Shown: piece after piece, positions 27,201 through 35,800 of the stretch | Layout: the number at the start of each line of letters is the position of its first letter | Numbering within the stretch: the first letter of the stretch is position 1 | Assembly: GCA_016124855.1 (NCBI GenBank) | Contig: WGMX01000059.1 | Span: 1 to 64,000, forward strand | DNA length: 64,000 bases | Reading direction: 5' to 3' | Origin: Anaerolineaceae bacterium | GTDB lineage: Bacteria; Chloroflexota; Anaerolineae; Aggregatilineales; Phototrophicaceae | Translations under genes and position numbers: made by a program | Notes under the pieces: generated by a model | The model's input: the letters and a program-made list of their open reading frames with translations, nothing else | What the model was told of the DNA's origin: nothing | The model's database searches: none

Positions 27201-27602
27201 TTAAGCACCTTTGACGCGGCTGGCTAACATTTGTTCACGGGCAATCAGCGCGTATGCATCTGCCAATGTCGCCACCCAACAAGATTGAACGCCCGCACCG
27301 TGATAAACGCGGTTAAACGTTTTGATGAGCGCGGATACAAAACCACCACCTGCCACAAATACCACCACCCGTGTATTGGGGCGCGTCAAAGTAGACAATG
27401 TACCAAATTGAGCCATCGCACTGGGAGGCACACCGAGACTATGTTCCAAATTGACAATCGCGTACACATCGTGGCTGGTATCAGAATTCAGGGCGTGTCC
27501 CTCTTTTACGGCTTCGTAAAGCTCATTCCAACGCCAACGACCATCCATTTTATAGTGCAAAATACGATGTGCTTGATCGTCCCAAGCCACTTGTACGCTC
27601 AT
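27201..27602 (-). CDS. SpoIIAA/STAS-like protein, tandem copy A
   Basis: A 133-residue soluble protein with the layout of the SpoIIAA-like fold: an N-terminal strand pair (VAWDDQAHRILHYKMDGRW), helix WNELYEAVKEG, then VYAIVNLEHS and VVVFVAGGGF. About 30 percent of residues agree with its neighbour at 27652 (see VxWDD..H.IL.Y...R.W.W.EL.EA, VAGGG), so the pair arose by tandem duplication. AAGGAT precedes the ATG by 10 bases. Function unknown; such proteins often bind partners or lipids. Same strand as, and just upstream of, the membrane-complex operon. Confidence 0.7.
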   Translation of the reverse strand: MSVQVAWDDQAHRILHYKMDGRWRWNELYEAVKEGHALNSDTSHDVYAIVNLEHSLGVPPSAMAQFGTLSTLTRPNTRVVVFVAGGGFVSALIKTFNRVYHGAGVQSCWVATLADAYALIAREQMLASRVKGA

Positions 27603-27651
27603 ATCTCATTTTATCCTTATGGCGCGGCTCAACTTATGCCTGAGGTACAAA

Positions 27652-28047
27652 TCAGGCTTCAGTTATGGAAGCAGAACGCCGTGCTGCGACGGTACTATAA
27701 GCTTTATCTAGGTCGGATACCCAAGCATATTTGGATGCATTGTTACCTGTAATTAGAACAAACAAATTAAACAGGGAGAGCAGCCATGTTCCGCCACCTG
27801 CGACAATCACCATTTCAGTTTGTGTGTTCATTAAACGGGCAATGCGGCTAAAGTGGGTAATTGCTCCGGGAGGCAGCCCCTGTCCGCTTTGATAATCCAC
27901 AATGACACAAAAGTTATGCGAAACCGTATCGGTCATGGCGATACCTTTATCCGCAGCTTCAAACAATTCATCCCAAGTCCAGTTGCGCCCAAGGGAATAG
28001 AGTAGAATGCTGTGATCAGGATCGTCCCAATCCACACGCACCGTCAT
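27652..28047 (-). CDS. SpoIIAA/STAS-like protein, tandem copy B
   Basis: A 131-residue paralogue of the neighbour at 27201: VRVDWDDPDHSILLYSLGRNWTWDELFEAADKG, HNFCVIVDYQSG, VIVAGGGTW. The two genes are 49 bases apart on the same strand. This copy has more hydrophobic residues late in the chain (WLLSLFNLFVLITG) and may touch the membrane. A role in fine control of the adjacent membrane complex is only a guess. Confidence 0.68.
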   Translation of the reverse strand: MTVRVDWDDPDHSILLYSLGRNWTWDELFEAADKGIAMTDTVSHNFCVIVDYQSGQGLPPGAITHFSRIARLMNTQTEMVIVAGGGTWLLSLFNLFVLITGNNASKYAWVSDLDKAYSTVAARRSASITEA

Positions 28048-28199
28048 TTCATGCCAACCCCTATTAAGATTAATTTCACACTTTATTATGCAGCAAGATG
28101 ATCTAATTAAAACTTGAGGTTACGCATATTTCATTTTTGAGAGACGGTCTACTACAATAAATAGGACTATTTGGCTATAGGGTTAAACGAGTTGTGCCT

Positions 28200-28940
28200 A
28201 TGATTACAGTCTGCGAAGTCCCTGCTGGAACATACCCGATTGGGGATAATAGGAACGCTATCAGCCGCCCCGCCCATACCGTTACATTACCGGCTTTTGG
28301 CATCGCCCAAACCACTGTGACCAATGTGGAATTCTTGAACTTTATCAGCGCGGGTGGATATAAAGACCCTCGTTATTGGAGCGAAATGGGCTGGCACTGG
28401 CAGGAAGGTAAAGAAATCACCAAGCCATTCTTTTATGATGATCCCCTGTTTAACGCGCCCGACCAGCCGATTGTGGGTGTCAGTTGGTACGAGGCAGATG
28501 CTTATGCCCGTTGGCTGGCAGAAGTCGAAGGAATCTCATGGCGTTTGCCCGGCGAAGCCGAATGGGAGGCGGCTGCCCGTGGACCGGATGCTGAGGCACC
28601 GCGTCCACGCAATTACAATACAGCGGAGCGTCAAATCGGGCATCCGTGGGCGGTAACCGAAGCCGGCAATACCTCGTGGTGCGGCGCATTCGATATGTGC
28701 GGCAATGTCTGGGAATGGTGCAGCACCCGTTGGGGTAAAAATTGGCAGTCACAGGATTTTCAATATCCTTATCACGGCGGTGATGGTCGCGAAGATTTAA
28801 GCGGAAGTCACGCCCGCATTATTCGCGGCGGCTCGTGGTTCGACCCGCTGCCCGAGTCCGATCCAACCAACCGCGCCCGCTATCTACCCGGTTCGCGCGG
28901 CAGCAATATCGGCTTCCGCTTGGCACGAAGTTTGGGATAA
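28200..28940 (+). CDS. FGE-sulfatase-fold (SUMF1-like) protein without the catalytic Cys pair
   Basis: About 246 residues with the formylglycine-generating-enzyme fold over the whole length: PAGTYPIGDN, VTNVEFLNFI, VGVSWYEADAYARWLAEVEG, WRLPGEAEWEAAARG, MCGNVWEWC and IRGGSWFDPLPESDPTNRARYLPG ... IGFRLAR. True FGE has two cysteines in the last part (before NRYR); here the spot reads SDPTNRARY with no Cys, so oxygenase activity is unlikely. Other FGE-fold proteins bind sugars or act as sulphoxide synthases. ATG 28200 lacks a good ribosome site; GTG 28194 is an alternative. A GH32-like gene follows 50 bases later. Confidence 0.82.
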   Translation: MITVCEVPAGTYPIGDNRNAISRPAHTVTLPAFGIAQTTVTNVEFLNFISAGGYKDPRYWSEMGWHWQEGKEITKPFFYDDPLFNAPDQPIVGVSWYEADAYARWLAEVEGISWRLPGEAEWEAAARGPDAEAPRPRNYNTAERQIGHPWAVTEAGNTSWCGAFDMCGNVWEWCSTRWGKNWQSQDFQYPYHGGDGREDLSGSHARIIRGGSWFDPLPESDPTNRARYLPGSRGSNIGFRLARSLG

Positions 28941-28978
28941 ATCCACAGTTTTAAATTGTATTTAGCCATTAATTGAGG

Positions 28979-30358
28979 ATGTTGACCATCATGCAATACT
29001 TTAAGCCTGAAGCACCTTATTTCGTCGGTGATTGTATGCCTTTTTTTCATGACGGTACATTTCATCTGTATTATCTACAAGATGAAAATCATCACCAAGC
29101 AAAGGGCGGCCTCGGTGGACATCAATGGTCACATGCATCCAGCCGTGACCTCATTCACTGGCAACATCATCCGATGGCGATTCCCTGTACCGAAGTTTGG
29201 GAAGGCTCGATTTGTACGGGATCAACCTTTTATCACAATGGCACTTTCTACGGCTATTACGCTACCCGCACATTGGATAGAACCGAGAAACTCAGCCTAG
29301 CCATTAGTCAAGATGGCATTACCTTCGAAAAAACACTGCCGAATCCATTTGCCACGCCCACAGCCGGATATTCACCCAAACATTACCGTGATCCTTTTGT
29401 ATTCCAAGATGAAACAAACGGTGAATTTCATATGTTGGTGACCGCCGAAGTAGAAGATTATCGCCTGTATAAGCGAGGTGGCTGCTTAGTGCGACTAACC
29501 TCACCCGACCTAAAAAATTGGACAGTCGCCGAACCTTTTATTATCCCCGGTGATTACGATGCCGTTCCCGAATGTCCTGACTATTTTCACTGGAACGATT
29601 GGTATTACCTCGTCTTCAGCCTTGCCGGAAAAGCGCACTACCGCATGTCAAAAAATCCGATGGGGCCCTGGCTTCGACCAGCCGTTGATGTCTTCGACGA
29701 TTCAAATGTAGCAATGGTCATGAAAACCGCTGCCTTCACCGGTAATCGGCGCATCGGTGTGGCTTACTTAGCCTGTCATAAAGACAATAAAGATAATGGT
29801 CAGCGGTTATATGCGGGTCACACCCTGTTCCGCGAAATCATCCAGCATCAAGATGGCACCTTAGGCACAAAATTTCCTAAAGAAATGGTTCCTGCATCAG
29901 GCAGCAATTTAACCCTAGCGTACAAACCGCTCACACAAGGGGTATCAACCCACGCGAACACCATCACCCTTCACGCCGATGAAGGGCAAGAAGCAGCGAT
30001 AGTCGAAAATGTTCCCCAAAATGTACGCATAACACTCAACGTCAAACCGAAAGCAAAATCGGCTGATTTTGGGCTCTGGCTGCGTGGATTGGGTAACTTC
30101 GAGACCGGCTACCAACTGCACTTTTTGCCCTACGAGAAGAAAGTCACCTTAAACGGACAGTCAATTAGCTGTGTCGAAGGTCTAGACCAACCTTTCTCGT
30201 TAGAGATCATCGTCAAAGATGACATCATTGATGTTTGCGCTGATAACCGCCGCTGCCTGATTGACCGCTGCTATGAATTACTAGGCGACCGCCTATTTTT
30301 CTTTTGTCAAAATGGCGATGTGACTTTCGACACCATTGAAATCGCACCGTTGAATTAG
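28979..30358 (+). CDS. GH32-like glycoside hydrolase (five-bladed propeller)
   Basis: About 459 residues. The N-terminal 300 form the GH32/43/68-type propeller: GDCMPFFHDGTFHLYYL at the place of the nucleophile motif, YRDPFVF as the RDP stabiliser, and AVPECPDYFHW as the EC acid/base motif. A C-terminal beta-sandwich with FGLWLRG and YQLHFLPYEKKV follows, as in invertases. GH32 enzymes cut fructosides; the first motif is changed from the common NDPNG, so the sugar may differ. No signal peptide: intracellular. The start is ATG 28979 or 28991; GAGG overlaps the first and lies 12 bases before the second. Confidence 0.82.
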   Translation: MLTIMQYFKPEAPYFVGDCMPFFHDGTFHLYYLQDENHHQAKGGLGGHQWSHASSRDLIHWQHHPMAIPCTEVWEGSICTGSTFYHNGTFYGYYATRTLDRTEKLSLAISQDGITFEKTLPNPFATPTAGYSPKHYRDPFVFQDETNGEFHMLVTAEVEDYRLYKRGGCLVRLTSPDLKNWTVAEPFIIPGDYDAVPECPDYFHWNDWYYLVFSLAGKAHYRMSKNPMGPWLRPAVDVFDDSNVAMVMKTAAFTGNRRIGVAYLACHKDNKDNGQRLYAGHTLFREIIQHQDGTLGTKFPKEMVPASGSNLTLAYKPLTQGVSTHANTITLHADEGQEAAIVENVPQNVRITLNVKPKAKSADFGLWLRGLGNFETGYQLHFLPYEKKVTLNGQSISCVEGLDQPFSLEIIVKDDIIDVCADNRRCLIDRCYELLGDRLFFFCQNGDVTFDTIEIAPLN

Positions 30359-30367
30359 CAGGTAAGC

Positions 30368-30416
30368 GGCTCATGATGAGCCAACCATGCTATAATCCGT
30401 TTAAGTGAGTGGGAGG
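30368..30416 (+). promoter_or_regulatory. TATAAT promoter with a 7-bp-arm palindrome upstream
   Basis: A perfect TATAAT at 30391-30396 is followed 15 bases later by GGGAGG (30411-30416). The palindrome GGCTCATGATGAGCC (30368-30382) lies where the -35 would be. It could be an operator or, since it is 10 bases after the stop of the hydrolase gene, a weak terminator; there is no T-run. Confidence 0.5.
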
Positions 30417-30424
30417 TGCATAAA

Positions 30425-30937
30425 GTGTTTACAGAACGTGAAATGACACCTGAAGAGTTCTTGATTTACGCCGATCAACACGACGATAAGCGCTTTGATT
30501 TTATTGATGGGGAGTTGGTCGAAGTGTCACCCAACGATGTTCACGGACGTATTCAGGCTGAACTTGCTACGGAATTTACGCTTTACCTCCGTCAAAATCC
30601 CATCGGCAAAGCCTACAGCGAAGTCTTACATGTCTTAAATGGCAAGAAGATGATGCCCGATATTTGTATTCATACCTCGGCAACCGTCAATTACTTCAAA
30701 ACACCGCCGCTCGTAGCTGTCGAAATCCGTTCCGAATCACAATCCAAGAAGGCTCAACGGGACAAAGCACTCGCGTATATCGAGGCCGGTGTGAAAATGT
30801 CTATCTTAATTTTCCCCGGTGAATGGCTTGAAGTTCATCGTCCAAATCGCGAACCACTCAAATTGTCATATGGTGATACGCTAGACGGCGACGATGTCCT
30901 ACCGGGGTTTAGTGTCAAGGTAGACGGACTTCTGTAA
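30425..30937 (+). CDS. Uma2 family endonuclease-like protein
   Basis: A 170-residue protein of the Uma2 (DUF820) family, a PD-(D/E)XK nuclease fold common in Cyanobacteria and Chloroflexota. Seen: EMTPEEFLIYADQHDDKRFDFIDGELVEVSP, MMPDICI with the Asp of the PD motif, VAVEIRSES for the E-x-x part and KALAYIEAGVKM. The role of this family is unproven; some act as putative restriction or toxin-like nucleases. I take GTG 30425 as start since GGGAGG lies 8 bases upstream and would overlap a GTG at 30416. Confidence 0.85.
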   Translation: MFTEREMTPEEFLIYADQHDDKRFDFIDGELVEVSPNDVHGRIQAELATEFTLYLRQNPIGKAYSEVLHVLNGKKMMPDICIHTSATVNYFKTPPLVAVEIRSESQSKKAQRDKALAYIEAGVKMSILIFPGEWLEVHRPNREPLKLSYGDTLDGDDVLPGFSVKVDGLL

Positions 30938-31087
30938 GAAAATTTCAATCTTCAGACAAGTAGAACATGTTAACTTTGACGTCCTCTCTCCTAAATCGGT
31001 GGAGCTTATTGGCTGTTCTTCAGCCGAACAGTCGAGAAACGCAAGCGCAATAACGAGGAAATCTTGCTTGAAGCTGAAGAGTGAGAA

Positions 31088-31882
31088 ATGCCTACACTGA
31101 TCTTGTCGCCACGTTACACACCTGACTCGAATGCACTTTGGAAAGCTGCTCTAGATGATGCCGATTGGACGGTGGAACGGCTGCAATCCCACCGTCCACC
31201 TGCTTATTTAAAAGGAAAAGATATTGCCATTTATGGCGAGGCTTTATTTGTCAACATCGTCGCAGACGAATTAGGATTAGCGCTACTAGAACCGCCCTTT
31301 GATTTCCTCGCTCACTTGCCAAGGATTTATCTGCTGCGTAATGTACGTTTCACAACACTGGATGATGCTCGAAACTTACGAGAGACAGCCTTCATCAAAC
31401 CCGCTTACGACAAATCATTTGACTCCCGAGTTTATGCAACGGGACAGGATTTACCTACAACAGAAACGCTTCCGGGTGATTTGCCTGTGTTAGTTTCCGA
31501 ACCCGTTTCATGGGAAATTGAGTTCAGAAGTTTTATAGTCGAACGCCAGCTTGCAACTCTTTCTATATATTTACGTTACGGTCAATTAGCCCGTAGCGAA
31601 GATGGTAGTTGGCCTGTTGAATCAGCTATTCAAGATGAGGCAAGTCAATTCATTTATACACTTCTCCAAGATGATTCAATTGACTTACCACCTGCTTTTG
31701 TTCTTGATATTGGGAAAATTAACGGGCGAGGATGGGCCGTCGTTGAGGCTAATCCGGCGTGGGCATCTGGGATATACGACTGTAACCCCGTTGATATTCT
31801 AACTGTTCTCAAACGAGCCTGTATTCAACAGGAAAATTTAATCCCAACTGATGCACGTTGGATATTCACCCGAACCGTCTAA
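31088..31882 (+). CDS. ATP-grasp-fold protein (DUF4343-like)
   Basis: A 264-residue protein. The part from about residue 90 has the ATP-grasp look: FIKPAYDKSFDSRVY, VSEPVSWEIEFRSFIVE and the late VLDIGKINGRGWAVVEANPAWASGIYDC, where VVEANPAW holds the metal-binding Glu and Asn. Proteins like this join an amine to a carboxylate; the substrate is not clear. Similar ones are seen in ribosomally made peptide clusters, but no precursor peptide was recognised nearby. It lies 80 bases before the quinone oxidoreductase gene on the same strand. Confidence 0.78.
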   Translation: MPTLILSPRYTPDSNALWKAALDDADWTVERLQSHRPPAYLKGKDIAIYGEALFVNIVADELGLALLEPPFDFLAHLPRIYLLRNVRFTTLDDARNLRETAFIKPAYDKSFDSRVYATGQDLPTTETLPGDLPVLVSEPVSWEIEFRSFIVERQLATLSIYLRYGQLARSEDGSWPVESAIQDEASQFIYTLLQDDSIDLPPAFVLDIGKINGRGWAVVEANPAWASGIYDCNPVDILTVLKRACIQQENLIPTDARWIFTRTV

Positions 31883-31961
31883 CCGAACCTCTCCAATTGC
31901 CAGCGTGTTATCACCAACAAGCCAATTAATTTTGTTGATGGCTGACGACTGGAGACTATTT

Positions 31962-32963
31962 ATGCTTCCCAACACCTATCGCAAACTCATTGCGGATCAT
32001 TTCAGTAATAATTTCCGTGAAGCCTCTAAAATCATTGAAGTGGAAATGAAACCGCCCACCGGATTCGAACTGACCATCCGTAATCGATATGCCGGAGTGA
32101 ATGCCACTGATGTCAACATCAGCGCGGGCTTATACACACCCGGCGCAGTTCCACCGCTTGACCTCGGCGGAGAAATGATCGGTGAAGTGGTCGCGGTTGG
32201 CGACAAAGTGACTGATTACAAAGTGGGCGACATCGTAATCTCAACCGCAATCGGTGGTTATGCCGAATATATTACCGTCCGTTCCCGTTTCGTCATGCCT
32301 GCACCGGAAGCCTCACCGGAGGTCTTGGCGTTGGTGATGAGTGGTACAACAGCCGCCCTTGGCTTAAATACCGTCGGCGAGATGCGAAGTGGCGAAACCA
32401 TTTTAGTGACAGCCGCAGCCGGTGGAACCGGACAATTCGCGGTGCAGTTGGCTAAATTGGCAGGTAACACCGTCATCGGAACCTGCGGCTCGGATGACAA
32501 AGCCGAACTACTCAACTCGCTTGGCTGCGACCGTGTGATTAACTATAAAAAGGAAGATGTGGGCGCGGTACTCAAAGCCGAATATCCGAATGGAGTTAAT
32601 CTGGTTTACGAATCCGTTGGCGGCACGATGTTCGATACCTGTGTCGAAAATTTGGCGGTGTTCGGGCGGCTGGTCATTATCGGTTACATCACCGAATACA
32701 TGTCCAGACCCGAATTAGTCACACACCCGCGCATATACCGTATTCTTCTCAGCAAATCCGCCTCTCTACGCTCGATGTTTCTGCTGCACTTCATCCGCCA
32801 AGTGCCACAAGAAATGGCGAAACTCGTTGATCTTTACAAGTCTGGTAAGCTGAAAGTCGAGGTTGATTCGAAGCCATTTTACGGTGTCGAACAGGTCGCA
32901 GATGCGGTTGAATATCTGCATAGCGGCAAGAGTGCGGGCAAAGTCGTGGTGAAGTTCTCGTAA
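31962..32963 (+). CDS. Zinc-less MDR oxidoreductase (quinone oxidoreductase type)
   Basis: A 333-residue medium-chain dehydrogenase/reductase. The N-terminal GroES-like part contains RYAGVNATDVNISAG, the linker GGEMIGEVVAVGDKV, and the Rossmann part has TAAAGGTGQFAVQLAKLAGNTVIGT, the AAxGGxG nucleotide motif of NADPH-using quinone and enone reductases; the zinc-site cysteines are absent. The start at 31962 is supported by GGAG 7 bases upstream and gives the usual length; a longer open frame reaches back to 31851 into the previous gene but is not needed. Followed 13 bases later by the APH-like gene. Confidence 0.88.
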   Translation: MLPNTYRKLIADHFSNNFREASKIIEVEMKPPTGFELTIRNRYAGVNATDVNISAGLYTPGAVPPLDLGGEMIGEVVAVGDKVTDYKVGDIVISTAIGGYAEYITVRSRFVMPAPEASPEVLALVMSGTTAALGLNTVGEMRSGETILVTAAAGGTGQFAVQLAKLAGNTVIGTCGSDDKAELLNSLGCDRVINYKKEDVGAVLKAEYPNGVNLVYESVGGTMFDTCVENLAVFGRLVIIGYITEYMSRPELVTHPRIYRILLSKSASLRSMFLLHFIRQVPQEMAKLVDLYKSGKLKVEVDSKPFYGVEQVADAVEYLHSGKSAGKVVVKFS

Positions 32964-32976
32964 CCATCTCTAAGGA

Positions 32977-33933
32977 ATGAAAATTACTACAGTACCCACC
33001 GAACTTGATGCCATCCGTATTCTGCATGATGCCTTAGGTAAACAAGTTCAATCAATCCACCGTTTTCCCACAGGTCTAGCTCATTATGTCTATGATGTGG
33101 AGACAGACGAAAACGAAAAGCTCGTCATCCGCTTAGCACGACCTAACCTCAAATATTTCTTCGAAGGCGCTTTGAACTGGTATGAACCGCTTCGGCGTAA
33201 AAATGTACCGCTGCCTGAACTTTATTTCTCATCACTTGACGATGCCCAATATGGCTTCCCTATGATGATTATGGAACGGCTGCCGGGAAAAGATTTGAAT
33301 GAGGTCTATACACATCTCACGACTGATCAAAAGCACCGCATAGCCGATCAAATCATTGCGATTCAACAGTCAGTGGCGACACTCCCAATGGGTAAAGGTT
33401 ATGGCTATGCCCGTTCGGCTGATGATCCATCCTTATATCCAACGTGGCTTAATGTCTTGGAGGCCAGTATCCAGCGAAGTCAGCATCGCTTTGAGACGAC
33501 AGGATTCGCGGGTTACCAAGCTATCCAAAAGGTCAAGCAGGCCATTGATGCTCACGGAGATTATTTTAAAACGGTGCTTCCCATTTGTTTTCTGGATGAT
33601 ACCACCACCAAAAACGTGTTAGTCGATGATAACGGCCTTCTCAGTGGTATTGTTGATGTAGATGCGGTCGCATTTGGCGATCCACTTTTAACTATAAGCC
33701 TCACCCGTATGGCCTTACTATCCAGCGGCTACGACACTGACTACACCGATTATTGGGCGGCACAACTCTCACTCACGCCTCAACAACAGCAAGCCATTAA
33801 TCTCTATACCGCCTTGTATTGCTTGGACTTCCTATCCGAATTGGGACAGTCGTTTAACAAAGAAACGCCTATTACGCTCGATCAAACCAAAGCCGCTCAA
33901 TTGATGAGCATTCTGGAATCCCTGCTCGCATAA
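32977..33933 (+). CDS. Aminoglycoside phosphotransferase-family kinase (APH/ChoK)
   Basis: A 318-residue kinase-like protein. Residues 30-100 form the N-lobe (FPTGLAHYVYDVE, KLVIRLARP with the ATP-site Lys). The catalytic loop reads CFLDDTTTKNVLVD, where D208 and N213 take the place of HGDxxxxN, and IVDVDAVAFGDP provides the metal-binding D227. The His of the HGD motif is lost. APH-fold proteins phosphorylate small molecules such as choline, homoserine or aminoglycosides; resistance should not be assumed. It follows the oxidoreductase gene closely. Confidence 0.82.
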   Translation: MKITTVPTELDAIRILHDALGKQVQSIHRFPTGLAHYVYDVETDENEKLVIRLARPNLKYFFEGALNWYEPLRRKNVPLPELYFSSLDDAQYGFPMMIMERLPGKDLNEVYTHLTTDQKHRIADQIIAIQQSVATLPMGKGYGYARSADDPSLYPTWLNVLEASIQRSQHRFETTGFAGYQAIQKVKQAIDAHGDYFKTVLPICFLDDTTTKNVLVDDNGLLSGIVDVDAVAFGDPLLTISLTRMALLSSGYDTDYTDYWAAQLSLTPQQQQAINLYTALYCLDFLSELGQSFNKETPITLDQTKAAQLMSILESLLA

Positions 33934-33999
33934 GATATTTTTATTCATCAGGTAAAATTTCGTGGTAAGCGATTAAGTCTATAGTGAAATTCGGTTGAT

Positions 34000-34188
34000 A
34001 TGGAAAAAGACAATCAATGGGTCGTCGGGATCATGCTCGGATTGTTCTTTATCGCAGGCGCAGTGAGCAGCGGCGATTGGTTCACCATTAGTTGGATGGT
34101 GCGCAGCTTCGGGCGGCGTGGTTCGCGCGTCATCTACGGTATATTGGGTGTCGTGCTGCTGGTGGTGAGTTTGTCCCTTCGGAAATAA
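34000..34188 (+). CDS. Small two-helix membrane protein
   Basis: A 62-residue protein with two hydrophobic helices (VVGIMLGLFFIAGAVSSG and VIYGILGVVLLVVSLSL) around a basic loop MVRSFGRRGSR, as in many small bacterial membrane proteins. No ribosome site is evident before ATG 34000, so this is moderately supported. It lies between two plus-strand genes and no family was recognised. Confidence 0.5.
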   Translation: MEKDNQWVVGIMLGLFFIAGAVSSGDWFTISWMVRSFGRRGSRVIYGILGVVLLVVSLSLRK

Positions 34189-34305
34189 AGCGATCCATTT
34201 ACATCGCCACACCAAAATCTGCCAAAAATCTTACGCCTGTATGATGGTCAGGGGATAAAATAGTTGGAACAATAGGCATCCATTTTATTGTAAGGAGTTC
34301 ATAAC

Positions 34306-35046
34306 ATGCCTGTTTTCAATACCCCTATCAACACCGATGATAACAATCTCGCCAAGGTGCTAGGGCAAAGTTTGCCCATCGCCTTATATCTCTATGACAA
34401 CCGCTTAGGCGCAAACAAATCACTCGATGAAGCCATCACCAAAGCTGCCAAAGACTATGCGGGGCAACTGCTCGTCGTGCGTGTCGATGCCTCGGCTAAT
34501 CCTCAAGCCCAACGTGACTATGGGAATCTATCGACTCCTGCTCTTGTTACTTTGAGCAAAGAGAATGGTTCGCGCACTGTCAAATCAAAAGTTTCAACTG
34601 TAAACGCATCCGATGTTCAAGCGCATATTGCCTACTTGCTCGGCAAAGGCCCTGCGCCTAAACAGCCCACATCGAGTGCTGACGCAAGCACCAATACATC
34701 CACTGCTTCATCCAACGGCAGCAGCACCAAACCACAAGTGGTGACGGATGCCACCTTTGACAGCGAAGTCCTCAAAAGCAAAGTGCCGGTGCTAGTCGAT
34801 TTTTGGGCGCCGTGGTGCGGCCCATGCCAGACGATTGCGCCGACCGTCGAGCAAATGGCACAAAAATACGCCGGACGCGCCAAAGTCGTCAAAGTCAATG
34901 TGGACGATAATCCGCGCATCGCCCAACAGTTCCAAGTGATGTCGATCCCGACCTTGATGACCTTCAAAAACGGCAGCGCCCTTAAGCGTCAGGTCGGCGC
35001 AAACCCGACCATCATCCCAAGCATGATTGAGGAAGCATTACGGTAA
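34306..35046 (+). CDS. Double thioredoxin-fold protein with C-terminal active CGPC domain
   Basis: A 246-residue protein. Residues 1-105 have a thioredoxin-like fold without a Cys pair (LPIALYLYDN, LLVVRVDASANPQAQRDYGNLSTPALVTL). A Ser/Thr-rich linker spans about 108-143. Residues 145-246 are a full thioredoxin: VLVDFWAPWCGPCQ with C171 and C174, VNVDDNPRIAQQFQVMSIPTL with the cis-Pro. It would act as a cytoplasmic disulphide reductase or with a docked partner. AAGGAG lies 9 bases before the ATG. The fusion of an inactive and an active domain is less common than single thioredoxins. Confidence 0.9.
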   Translation: MPVFNTPINTDDNNLAKVLGQSLPIALYLYDNRLGANKSLDEAITKAAKDYAGQLLVVRVDASANPQAQRDYGNLSTPALVTLSKENGSRTVKSKVSTVNASDVQAHIAYLLGKGPAPKQPTSSADASTNTSTASSNGSSTKPQVVTDATFDSEVLKSKVPVLVDFWAPWCGPCQTIAPTVEQMAQKYAGRAKVVKVNVDDNPRIAQQFQVMSIPTLMTFKNGSALKRQVGANPTIIPSMIEEALR

Positions 35047-35059
35047 AAGGATGTGATTG

Positions 35060-35422
35060 ATGAACCTTCGGAAAGAACAGAATATGTCTGAACTTGATGA
35101 ATTTCGTCGGCGAAATAGAGAAAATGCAATCACTGATCCCGAAGAAATTTTAAGGATAATAAGAAAAACGGCTGATCCTAACGCAGCACCCTATCGCCTA
35201 GAGTTATTTTACGATCCAAACACAAAAACGATTTTGTTGCAAGGCAATCAGGCCGGCCTAGAAAGTTTACGTGATGCAATTGCAGTCCTTACTGAGCCTG
35301 AAACTGCATCAGGGTCACATTGGCATTATGATTCTGGTTCAGGATTGACCAAAAATGATGTGGATCTGATTATTCAACGTGTTGGAGATAATGACACTGG
35401 CACACATACGATAGACAAATAG
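35060..35422 (+). CDS. Hypothetical protein
   Basis: A 120-residue charged protein of unknown family. It has an Arg/Glu-rich start (ELDEFRRRNRENAI), a middle RLELFYDPNTKTILLQGNQAGLESLRDAI that looks like two strands and a helix, and a C-terminal part HWHYDSGSGLTKNDVDLIIQRV. AAAGGA lies 8 bases before ATG 35060; a second ATG at 35084 is possible. The HWHYD...GLT pattern reminds me of small immunity-type proteins, but I cannot confirm that. It follows the thioredoxin gene by 13 bases. Confidence 0.65.
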   Translation: MNLRKEQNMSELDEFRRRNRENAITDPEEILRIIRKTADPNAAPYRLELFYDPNTKTILLQGNQAGLESLRDAIAVLTEPETASGSHWHYDSGSGLTKNDVDLIIQRVGDNDTGTHTIDK

Positions 35423-35449
35423 CGGCCTACACAATGGGGAAGTTGTGCG

Positions 35450-35800
35450 TTAACTAAGAGGCACAAATATAATACGATTGGCAAGTTCATCGTGTTGACT
35501 AGTGAGCAACACAACTAGAATTTCCTCAATCGCTCGCCCGATTGGCAAATCATTATCCAATTCAATGACACCCGGCATTGTCTGACCTGCTCGAACACGG
35601 TCATAAGCGTATTTAGTTACGGTTCGCACATCGTGTGTCAACAAAATCCGATTTTCCTGTGCAGCATAAGCCAGAACGACCGAATCAGAAGCTTGATAGA
35701 CTTCCGTATCTTGAACCCGAACAATATCGAGCTTGGGTTCGACGCGGAGCAACCCACGAAGGACATCCCCATTAAAGTTCTCATCAGCTAACAAACGCAT
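35450..35800 (-). CDS. DUF5615 PIN-like toxin
   Basis: A 116-residue protein of the DUF5615 (Mut7-C/PIN-like) family. Seen: MRLLADENFNGDVLRGL with the first acids D6 and E7, then VLAYAAQENRILLTHDVRTV with the central Asp pair, and AIEEILVVL. These are predicted RNases of toxin-antitoxin pairs. The ATG is embedded in the end of the upstream DUF433 gene (the frames share one base), so the two are translated together. Target unknown. Confidence 0.85.
   Translation of the reverse strand: MRLLADENFNGDVLRGLLRVEPKLDIVRVQDTEVYQASDSVVLAYAAQENRILLTHDVRTVTKYAYDRVRAGQTMPGVIELDNDLPIGRAIEEILVVLLTSQHDELANRIIFVPLS

Noticed and set aside
32977..33933. Aminoglycoside resistance gene
   Set aside because: The APH-like kinase lacks the His of the HGD motif and the family is broad; no evidence for an antibiotic substrate.
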